The notes under the pieces were generated by a model, which worked only from the letters and a program-made list of their open reading frames with translations, did not search any database and was not told the origin of the DNA. This document shows, one piece after another, positions 1-5,042 of a stretch of 5,845 nucleotides of DNA. Source of the DNA: a bacterium (GTDB taxonomy: Bacteria; AUK180; JAQVHJ01); NCBI GenBank assembly GCA_028696285.1, contig JAQVHJ010000167.1, forward strand, positions 1-5,845. The letters run 5' to 3'. A program made the position numbers and the translations under genes. Position 1 is the stretch's first letter, and the number at the start of each line of letters is the position of its first letter.

Positions 1-488
1 TCGGTGTTACGTGGTTTGAAGCCAATGCTTTTATGCTCTGGTCCGAATGTTCATTAATGACAAAAAAGGATTGGTTTCGAATCATAATTGGAAATACTGA
101 CGAGCCGCCTTCGATATGGGCAATAGATATGCTTAAAGGAGAAAAAACTCCCAAGTATAATTTTGCAAATGTTTCCTTATCATATAAAAAGAACAACTAT
201 AAAGGTTTTAATGACGATGGTTATGAATATTGTTCGCCATCCGGAATTTACAGACCTTTTAATTATAATGGAGAAGAGGTTTATGACTTATTGGGTAATG
301 TATATGAATGGACGCAGGACTTTGCAAAACCCGTTCAATATTCCGAGCACACGTGTGTTGAGCGCTTTATTATAGGAGGATGCTGGATGACAAATATCGA
401 GGAGATGAAATACCCGATAAATGTTTTGTGTCCCATTTACAGGAAGGAAACAATCGGATTCAGGTATAAGATTGTAATCAAAAAATAA
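1..488 (+). CDS. FGE-sulfatase (SUMF1-like) domain protein, 5' partial
   Basis: This is the C-terminal 161 residues of a protein that begins left of the window; the first full codon is at position 3. The fragment opens with GVTWFEANAFMLW, matching the GVSWYDA-AFCKW element of the FGE-sulfatase (formylglycine-generating enzyme, C-type-lectin-like) fold. A degenerate equivalent of the family's LPTEAEWE element follows (MTKKDWFR). Then come YDLLGNVYEWTQD, the family's LGNVWEW signature, GGCW, and IGFRYKIV, the closing GFR strand. True FGEs use a cysteine pair near the C-terminus; here only a single Cys (in VLCPIYR) lies in that region. It is therefore probably not a sulfatase-activating oxidase but one of the many bacterial FGE-fold proteins of ligand-binding or other enzymatic role. 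The methyltransferase starts 2 to 11 nt downstream, so the two are probably cotranscribed. The N-terminal part, which may carry another domain, cannot be seen. Confidence 0.88.
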   Translation, partial: GVTWFEANAFMLWSECSLMTKKDWFRIIIGNTDEPPSIWAIDMLKGEKTPKYNFANVSLSYKKNNYKGFNDDGYEYCSPSGIYRPFNYNGEEVYDLLGNVYEWTQDFAKPVQYSEHTCVERFIIGGCWMTNIEEMKYPINVLCPIYRKETIGFRYKIVIKK

Positions 489-491
489 GGA
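487..491 (+). promoter_or_regulatory. Shine-Dalgarno AAGGA that favours a GTG start
   Basis: AAGGA overlaps the stop codon of the FGE-like gene and the ATG at 491, so it cannot serve that ATG. It lies 8 nt upstream of the in-frame GTG at 500, an ordinary spacing. This suggests that the methyltransferase starts at 500 and is translationally coupled to the upstream gene. It is an inference from spacing only. Confidence 0.45.
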
Positions 492-1144
492 TGACCGAGG
501 TGGAAGATTATAATGTTGAAATTTTTAATGAGTTTTCTGAAGAATATGATAAATGGTTTGAAGAGAATGAATTCATCTATAAATCCGAGTTGGAAGCGGT
601 AAAGCAGTTTGTTCCTCTAACAGGGATTGGTTTAGAGATCGGAGTCGGATCCGGGAGATTTGCCGGTCCGCTTGGGATTAAGACAGGAATAGAACCTTCA
701 AAGGCAATGGCTGAACTTGCAAGAAAACGCGGAATTCAGGTTTTGGAAACAGTTGCAGAAGAACTGTTTTTTGAAGATGAATCATATGATTATGTTGTGA
801 TGATAGTTACTATTTGCTTTGTAAAAGATCCTGTGCTTGCATTAAAGGAAGCGCATAGAGTTCTCAAACCCGGGGGAAATTTAATCATAGGATTTATCGA
901 TAAGGACAGCTTTTTCGGGAAGATTTACCAGGAAAAGAAAAAGGATCATAAATTCTATAAGGAAGTTACATTTTATTCAGCAAGTCAGATAATTATTTGG
1001 ATGAGGAAATTAGGTTTTAGTAATATTTCCGTAAATCAGACACTCTTTAAGAAACCCAAAGAGATCACAGCCGTCGAACCTGTTAAACCCGGTTTCGGCA
1101 CTGGCGGATTTGTTGTTATTTCGGGGAGAAAAAATAAATTATAG
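491..1144 (+). CDS. class I SAM-dependent methyltransferase
   Basis: A 217-residue cytosolic protein with the Rossmann-fold methyltransferase signature (Methyltransf_11 type). Motif I is at residues 47-55 (GLEIGVGSG, SAM-binding glycine loop). The acidic end of strand 2 is at 66-70 (GIEPS; Glu68 would hold the ribose hydroxyls). Residues 99-110 (YDYVVMIVTICF) match the strand 4 region, and HRVLKPGGNLIIGF at 122-135 is the usual VLKPGG element before strand 5. Length is normal for a stand-alone small-molecule methyltransferase; the substrate cannot be told from sequence. The gene follows the FGE-like gene after 2 nt and is probably translated from the same mRNA. The start is uncertain: the ATG at 491 has no well-spaced ribosome site, while the GTG at 500 lies 8 nt after AAGGA, so the protein may begin at residue 4. 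A perfect palindrome lies 8 nt after the stop codon. Confidence 0.9.
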   Translation: MTEVEDYNVEIFNEFSEEYDKWFEENEFIYKSELEAVKQFVPLTGIGLEIGVGSGRFAGPLGIKTGIEPSKAMAELARKRGIQVLETVAEELFFEDESYDYVVMIVTICFVKDPVLALKEAHRVLKPGGNLIIGFIDKDSFFGKIYQEKKKDHKFYKEVTFYSASQIIIWMRKLGFSNISVNQTLFKKPKEITAVEPVKPGFGTGGFVVISGRKNKL

Positions 1145-1152
1145 TAATAATG

Positions 1153-1190
1153 CATTTTCGCATTTTCGTAAATACGAAAATGCGAAAATG
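1153..1190. repeat. perfect 18-bp inverted repeat (palindromic element)
   Basis: Two 18-nt arms (1153-1170 and 1173-1190) are exact reverse complements around AA. Each arm contains CATTTTCG (or its complement) twice in tandem, so the element is both a palindrome and a direct repeat. It begins 8 nt after the methyltransferase stop. It could form a long hairpin in the mRNA and protect or end the transcript, but it is AT-rich and has no U-tract after either arm, so it is not a standard intrinsic terminator. It may be a dispersed REP-like or miniature element. Confidence 0.8.
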
Positions 1191-1249
1191 GCTACTGCAA
1201 ATAAGATTAATATATTGAAATATTAAATATTATTCTCCACGCTATATGT

Positions 1250-1278
1250 TTGACTTTTAAAGAAAATTATTATATAAT
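1250..1278 (+). promoter_or_regulatory. sigma70-type promoter
   Basis: TTGACT (1250-1255) and TATAAT (1273-1278) are separated by exactly 17 nt, matching the housekeeping consensus at 11 of 12 positions. An AT-rich stretch of about 40 nt lies just upstream and could act as an UP element. Transcription would start near 1285, giving a leader of about 24 nt with an AGAGGGA ribosome site at 1296-1302 before the ATG at 1309. The downstream gene is thus its own unit, separate from the methyltransferase. Confidence 0.8.
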
Positions 1279-1308
1279 TTCTTTATTTGAAAAAAAGAGG
1301 GAAACCGG

Positions 1309-2112
1309 ATGGAAAATAAACCTGATTTCGAGAATATGAATGTGTATGAGATGGGGAAGTATTATTTTGACCTTGGTGAGTATAAAAAGGCGAAGGGGAT
1401 TATTGAGGAGTGCATAAAAAAATATCAGGTTTCCGATATCAATACGTTTGACCTGATGCTGAGCTGCTGCATTAAATTAGAACAGAAGGATGAATATCTC
1501 CGGATCCATAAGGAATATTCCCTTATCAGCGGATTGCATGAACCTGATTTGAAATATTTAGACAGGTACCTGCCTGTAATAGAAGACGGGTTATTTATAA
1601 TCCACGGTAAGAATAAAAAAGGCAAGAAATTCTTCGGAACCGGTTTCAGTATTTCACAGAATTCAATTTTAGCATTTAATAAATTGATTGAGGGAGTTGA
1701 GCCGGGAGAGATTCTGATAACGGGTAAGTTTCGGACAATAGGAGTTAAAGAAATAATCTATAATAAAGATGAAAATTTTATAGAATTGATTGCGGATGAT
1801 TTATTGAAGAAAACCATTCACTTTGGTCATCCGGAATTTACCGAGCTCGGGGAGAATATTGTATTACCGGGTTTTATAAAAAAAGCTCCGTTAAATTTTA
1901 TTAATTGTTTATCGATATTGAAGGCAAGCATAGAAAAGATTGAAAAAGACAGTTCTTTCGAATCACCGATATTTATTCTTGATAAAAAGATCAAGCCCGG
2001 TTTTACCGGTTCTCCTGTAATAAATTATTTAGGTTCAGTAATAGGTGTTATAACGGGGGAAATTACAAAGGAAAATAAATCAGCCGTTCTACCGTTCACC
2101 GTTGACCGTTGA
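1309..2112 (+). CDS. TPR-like N-terminus fused to degenerate trypsin-fold domain (probable pseudoprotease)
   Basis: A 267-residue protein with no signal peptide or membrane segment, so probably cytosolic. Residues 10-75 form helical repeats of TPR type (YEMGKYYFDLGEYKKAKGII). From about 95 the protein resembles a trypsin-like S1 domain: GTGFSIS at 110-116 is the usual GTGF(L/V) strand and GFTGSPVINYLGSVIGVITG at 231-250 is the GNSGGPV...G-VIGV block. The catalytic residues are not there: Thr233 stands at the nucleophilic Ser, the usual (T/N)-x-HV segment reads AFNKLI (122-127) with no His, and the Asp strand reads NKDENFIEL. A binding or scaffold role is therefore likelier than proteolysis. 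The last six residues (PFTVDR) and the stop come from a heptamer array, and the final helix of the fold seems lost. It has its own promoter and AGAGGGA ribosome site. The domain assignment is by eye from motifs. Confidence 0.85.
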   Translation: MENKPDFENMNVYEMGKYYFDLGEYKKAKGIIEECIKKYQVSDINTFDLMLSCCIKLEQKDEYLRIHKEYSLISGLHEPDLKYLDRYLPVIEDGLFIIHGKNKKGKKFFGTGFSISQNSILAFNKLIEGVEPGEILITGKFRTIGVKEIIYNKDENFIELIADDLLKKTIHFGHPEFTELGENIVLPGFIKKAPLNFINCLSILKASIEKIEKDSSFESPIFILDKKIKPGFTGSPVINYLGSVIGVITGEITKENKSAVLPFTVDR

Positions 2113-2139
2113 CCGTTCACCGTTCACCGTTCACCGTTC
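2091..2139. repeat. heptamer tandem array, seven ACCGTTS copies
   Basis: Seven uninterrupted 7-nt units, five ACCGTTC (copies 1 and 4-7) and two ACCGTTG (copies 2 and 3), flanked by degenerate half units (CCGTTCT before, ACGTTT after). The array lies at the junction of two convergent genes and holds the stop codon of both. On the plus strand only the G-variant copies make a TGA (2103-2105 and 2110-2112, two different frames). On the minus strand every GAACGGT junction carries TGA, so all three frames close within 21 nt. A 7-nt unit is out of phase with codons, so slippage would change the plus-strand C-terminus. The unit is not self-complementary. Confidence 0.95.
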
Positions 2140-3084
2140 ACGTTTTGTATCAACTTTAACATATGTTCCGAGGATTTCGAATGTGCCTTCCGTGCAAAAT
2201 TCCTTTAAAGGACATTCTTGTTGGGAAGAACAAGTTTGTTTTTCACGTCTCCCCACTGCACATCCGTATTTTGAAAGGATCCAAAGATGAATTTGAAATT
2301 CTATCGGAGCCAGTTTAAAGAGATATTGCCCTTTTTTTGCTACATCATACCAGTAATCCGATAAAAATTTATGTAGATCAGTCATGATTGAATTTGCATT
2401 TCCCCAAACCGAACCAGTCATGAAAGTTGCTCGTATTATATGCATCCCGATCGGCATGGGAACCTTATCTAAATTTTTAATGAAATGTTTTCCATACCGC
2501 TGAAGCCGAACCAGCCATAATATCACTTTACGTTCCCGGTGATATTCAGGGAAGCAGTTAGAGTATTTTCCGCGAGCAAAATCATCAATTATTTTTAAAG
2601 CATCGAAATCATAATGCTTAAGAAGTTTTTCAATATCACAGTCGAACTCCATCAGAGCTTGTGCCATGTTTGTCCAGATCTCTAAGTCATGGCTTTCTAA
2701 CTCCCGCCTGTTTGCGGTTTTGGGGTTGCGAAGCATCCACTGCCTAATTACCATAGCGCTTAAGAGTAAACCGAATTGACGCATAGTTCTTTCAAGGTCT
2801 TCTAATGAAGTGGAAAGAACTTTCTCCGGTTCAAATATAATATGCCCCTCGGAATCCTCATATGCATCTCGTGTAAGACACCAAAGCTGCTCTTCCTTTC
2901 GGAGATATGCAATAGAAGAGATCATTGAGATATAAACTAAATGTTCATTACTCCCTACTTCCATATTTTCCGGAAAAACATCCTCCGGAAAATGAGAACA
3001 GGTAAACAAACGTTTCTCATTGAAAGCATCAACTAAACTCTTTATAACTAAAACGCCTCTGTCAATATCCTTTTGAAGTTCCAT
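2131..3084 (-). CDS. endonuclease III-like protein with C-terminal four-Cys (Fe-S) motif
   Basis: A 317-residue protein from the ATG at 3084; an in-frame TTG two codons earlier (3090) is possible, and no clear ribosome site is seen for either. Counting from the ATG, cysteines 275, 285, 291 and 297 form C-x9-C-x5-C-x5-C ending in ECPLKEFC, like the [4Fe-4S] loop that closes EndoIII/MutY glycosylases (C-x6-C-x2-C-x5-C) but with different spacing. Before it, residues 206-222 (DKVPMPIGMHIIRATFM) align with the strand-helix of the HhH-GPD fold that reads VDTH(I/V)xRV in EndoIII. The catalytic Asp of that segment is Gly213 here, and no clear helix-hairpin-helix or catalytic Lys is evident. I infer a DNA- or nucleic-acid-binding Fe-S protein of unknown function, possibly catalytically dead. 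The N-terminal 200 residues are helical with no motif I recognise. The last codons and stop lie in the heptamer array. Confidence 0.85.
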   Translation of the reverse strand: MELQKDIDRGVLVIKSLVDAFNEKRLFTCSHFPEDVFPENMEVGSNEHLVYISMISSIAYLRKEEQLWCLTRDAYEDSEGHIIFEPEKVLSTSLEDLERTMRQFGLLLSAMVIRQWMLRNPKTANRRELESHDLEIWTNMAQALMEFDCDIEKLLKHYDFDALKIIDDFARGKYSNCFPEYHRERKVILWLVRLQRYGKHFIKNLDKVPMPIGMHIIRATFMTGSVWGNANSIMTDLHKFLSDYWYDVAKKGQYLFKLAPIEFQIHLWILSKYGCAVGRREKQTCSSQQECPLKEFCTEGTFEILGTYVKVDTKRER

Positions 3085-3115
3085 GACCAAATTTAAATTT
3101 TAAAATTACTGATAT

Positions 3116-3144
3116 ATTATAACACGAAGTCAATATAAAATCAA
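3116..3144 (-). promoter_or_regulatory. sigma70-type promoter of the EndoIII-like gene
   Basis: Read on the minus strand, TTGATT (3144-3139) and a perfect TATAAT (3121-3116) are 17 nt apart. Transcription would start near 3109, leaving a leader of about 25 nt before the ATG at 3084. That leader is A/T only for most of its length and has no Shine-Dalgarno motif, so initiation may depend on an unstructured leader. Confidence 0.7.
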
Positions 3145-3208
3145 GTATCACCGAACATGAAATTTAGATTATGAACATTGATAAGCATGCTATGACCTTT
3201 AAATTACG

Positions 3209-3242
3209 ATGTCACGTTTTCTCAATTGAGAAAACGTGACAT
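3209..3242. repeat. perfect 34-bp palindrome
   Basis: Positions 3209-3225 and 3226-3242 are exact reverse complements with no spacer; the centre is CAATTG. One more C-G pair (3207/3244) would form beyond a G-U wobble in RNA. The element lies between the promoter of the EndoIII-like gene and the first recognisable codon of the TPR-like pseudogene. No U-tract follows, so it is not a plain intrinsic terminator. Its arms share the GTTTTC/GAAAAC flavour with the palindrome at 1153-1190 but are otherwise different in sequence. Confidence 0.85.
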
Positions 3243-3245
3243 TGA

Positions 3246-3544
3246 AAATACAAGAGAGCAGAGTGGCTCATTTCCCATGTTTACGCTTATCTTAACAGGT
3301 TTGAACCTGCGCTGTATCATGCAAAATCTGCATAAAAATAACGGAACAATTCAATTTAACTGATTTTGATTTGGATTATGCTTATGAAGCATTTGCGAGA
3401 GCGTATGCAATATCCGGTGAGAAGGTTGAGTGTCAGAAATATTCGAACTTAGCAGAAGAATCCGGCCAAAAAATTAAAGAGAAAGAAGATAAAGATATCT
3501 TTTTCAGTGATTTAAATTCAGGGCCATGGAATAATATGAAATAA
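3246..3544 (+). pseudogene. 5'-truncated, frameshifted TPR-like protein remnant
   Basis: Two overlapping frames rebuild one protein. Positions 3246-3329 give 28 residues (RAEWLISHVYAYLNRFEPAL followed by YHAKS). Positions 3329-3541 give 71 residues in another frame (CIKITEQFNLTDFDLDYAYE and on to GPWNNMK), stopping at TAA 3542-3544. A single missing base near 3329 explains the shift. The joined product resembles the C-terminal part of a small soluble helical-repeat family that I remember as reading GEWxISRVYAVLGR-EPALYHARR...DFDLAFAYEALARAYAVAGD. Such proteins begin some 60 residues earlier; here nothing like that N-terminus is found and an in-frame TGA (3243-3245) stands just before the fragment, at the edge of the 34-bp palindrome. 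No ribosome site or start precedes it. The remnant ends 14 nt before the convergent zinc-ribbon gene. Family function is unknown. Confidence 0.75.
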
Positions 3545-3558
3545 TCAGGCAAGGGGTT

Positions 3559-4236
3559 TCATAAAACTGCTTTATCTCTGTCAAAAAGAATATACCAGGT
3601 TTTTACTTTTATGGGGGACGATATATTTACCCAGAGTTTATCGGAGATAAAGTTCCCAGTTCCGCAGAATCTGCATTGGATCACTCTTTGTGTCCCGTCA
3701 ACTTCAAGGTTAGCTCCGCATGAAGAACATTGAAAAGTAATAGGACTGTTCCCTTCTGCTTTAGTTATAATGTTTTGATATTTATCCTTCGGTTTATCAA
3801 TTATTCCATCAACAATATAAAGTACAGATTTATAATGCTCCTTGATAAATGCCGGGGCAAAATAGATCTCCCTTATTGTTTTACATTCTGGACAGATTAA
3901 TTGATTCTTCTTAATATCTTCAAATACAAGGTCTTTTTGTTCAAATTTATACTTGCATTTAAGGCATTTCGGCCACCGGTTCATTGCGTTCAATTTAATG
4001 GAATTTATCCCGCTTGTGTTCTTCGGATATTTCTGGGACGCCTTAAAAAGATCCATCGTAGGATTTCCGAGATAGAAGAGTTTCTTCCAGTTCTGGTCAC
4101 CGCCTTTTAAATTTTTTACAGTTCCGCATTTAAGGCATTTTACCCTTTGTACCGGTCCGTTTACTGGTATCAGACCGTTGCACACGGGACAGATTATCGC
4201 GAGGGTCAGTTGAATACACCCGATATAATTTTCCAT
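3559..4236 (-). CDS. triple zinc-ribbon protein (downstream paralogue)
   Basis: A 225-residue protein with three CxxC...CxxC zinc ribbons: Cys16/19/34/37, Cys91/94/115/118 and Cys170/173/188/191. Ribbons 1 and 3 have a 14-residue loop, ribbon 2 a 20-residue loop, and all four ligands are intact in each. Between ribbons 2 and 3 lies a conserved hydrophobic stretch (YKSVLYIVDGI, 135-145). After ribbon 3 comes a tail (NFISDKLWVN...TWYILFD) that is also conserved in the neighbouring paralogue. No enzymatic motif, signal peptide or membrane helix is seen; a nucleic-acid or protein-interaction role is an inference from the ribbons only. AGGAG at 4248-4244 is 7 nt before the ATG. It starts 36 nt after the stop of its paralogue, so both are probably one operon. 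Confidence 0.87.
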   Translation of the reverse strand: MENYIGCIQLTLAIICPVCNGLIPVNGPVQRVKCLKCGTVKNLKGGDQNWKKLFYLGNPTMDLFKASQKYPKNTSGINSIKLNAMNRWPKCLKCKYKFEQKDLVFEDIKKNQLICPECKTIREIYFAPAFIKEHYKSVLYIVDGIIDKPKDKYQNIITKAEGNSPITFQCSSCGANLEVDGTQRVIQCRFCGTGNFISDKLWVNISSPIKVKTWYILFDRDKAVL

Positions 4237-4272
4237 ATATATACTCCTGCTTGGATATCAAAAAAAAATAAT

Positions 4273-4941
4273 TTAATAATTTACTTTATCAGGATCAAAA
4301 ACAATGTACCATGGCCTTACTTTCGGTGTTGAGTGCACATTAACCCAAAGGTCATCCGAAATAAAGTTCCGCGACCCGCAGAATTCACATTTAATAATCC
4401 TTTCATCACCATTGATTTCCAGACCTGCTCCGCAGGATGAACAGTTGAATGTAACCGGAGTATTCTCAATTTTATTTACTTTGATTGGTTTAACACCGGG
4501 ATTCCTTGTCTCGAAGATTCCGTCAATTATATAAAGAACAGATTTATACGGTTTCTTTATTGATTTCAGCGGTTCTGAGATTGATTTGGCAGTATGGCAT
4601 TTAGGACAGATAAATTGATTGTTCTTTATGTCATTTAAATTGAGATGTTTCGCGCCTAATTGATGTTTGCATTTGGAGCATTTAGGCCATTCATTGACAT
4701 AGCTTAATTTAATAGAATGAGATGGGCCGGTATTTTTATGGTGTTCCAGGGATGACTTGAAAATATTATATAAAAGATTATGCCATCCGTAATGTTCTCC
4801 CTTTAAATTTTTTATCGTGCCGCATTTTATGCACTTTACTTTCTGAACCGGCCCGTTAACGGGGATCAAGCCATTGCATCCGGTGCAGATAATAGAAAGA
4901 GAAACCTTGAGACAATTCATTTTTTCAGGGAAATCAGCCAT
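4273..4941 (-). CDS. triple zinc-ribbon protein (upstream paralogue)
   Basis: A 222-residue tandem paralogue of the gene at 3559-4236, about half identical by eye along its whole length. Zinc ligands are Cys19/22/37/40, Cys88/91/112/115 and Cys167/170/185/188, with the same 14/20/14 loop pattern. The strongest conservation is around ribbon 1 (NGLIPVNGPVQ then KCGT-KNLKG), the central YKSVLYI(V/I)DGI and the tail NFISDDLWVN...PWYIVFD, so these parts probably carry the function. The linker after ribbon 1 is four residues shorter. The GAAAGGAGG ribosome site at 4954-4946 ends 4 nt before the ATG and fixes the start; Met8 is an unlikely alternative. I do not recognise a named family; TFIIB-like or rubredoxin-like ribbons are structural comparisons only. 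It is the first gene of a probable two-gene operon. Confidence 0.87.
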   Translation of the reverse strand: MADFPEKMNCLKVSLSIICTGCNGLIPVNGPVQKVKCIKCGTIKNLKGEHYGWHNLLYNIFKSSLEHHKNTGPSHSIKLSYVNEWPKCSKCKHQLGAKHLNLNDIKNNQFICPKCHTAKSISEPLKSIKKPYKSVLYIIDGIFETRNPGVKPIKVNKIENTPVTFNCSSCGAGLEINGDERIIKCEFCGSRNFISDDLWVNVHSTPKVRPWYIVFDPDKVNY

Positions 4942-4963
4942 ATCTCCTCCTTTCGAAAAAAGA

Positions 4964-5017
4964 TTAGTATCGCAAGGTCAAGTTAAGATAAATTGAAAGA
5001 CACTTTTGTGATACTAA
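4964..5017. promoter_or_regulatory. spaced inverted repeat in the leader of the zinc-ribbon operon
   Basis: TTAGTATC (4964-4971) and GATACTAA (5010-5017) are exact reverse complements, separated by 38 nt, in the 101-nt gap between the dipeptidase stop and the zinc-ribbon ATG. It could be a two-site operator or the base of a leader hairpin. I found no convincing -35/-10 pair in this gap: a TTGACC on the minus strand (4983-4978) has no TATAAT at a fitting distance. The evidence is weak. Confidence 0.3.
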
Positions 5018-5042
5018 AGATCTTCATAAAAAAAATAGTACT

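Noticed and set aside
1..488. FGE-fold protein as a possible variable target of a diversity-generating retroelement.
   Set aside because: No reverse transcriptase, no second near-identical template repeat and no adenine-biased codon pattern at the C-terminus are visible in the window.
1153..1190. Intrinsic terminator for the methyltransferase gene.
   Set aside because: Strong hairpin, but the stem is AT-rich and the following bases (GCTACTGCAA) have no U-tract.
2091..2139. CRISPR-like or integron-like array.
   Set aside because: The units are contiguous 7-mers with no spacers and no associated genes; this is a simple tandem repeat.
2102..2290. Plus-strand ORF of about 62 codons starting in the heptamer array.
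   Set aside because: It lies antisense to the C-terminal coding part of the EndoIII-like gene, has a repeat-derived start and no ribosome site; considered only as a possible read-through tail.
3171..3245. Short plus-strand ORF (24 codons plus stop) ending just before the pseudogene fragment, in the same frame as its first part.
   Set aside because: No ribosome site; half of it is palindrome sequence, and its residues do not look like the expected N-terminus of the pseudogene family.
4942..5042. Promoter for the zinc-ribbon operon from TTGACC on the minus strand.
   Set aside because: No TATAAT-like hexamer 16-18 nt downstream; the match to a -35 box alone is not enough.
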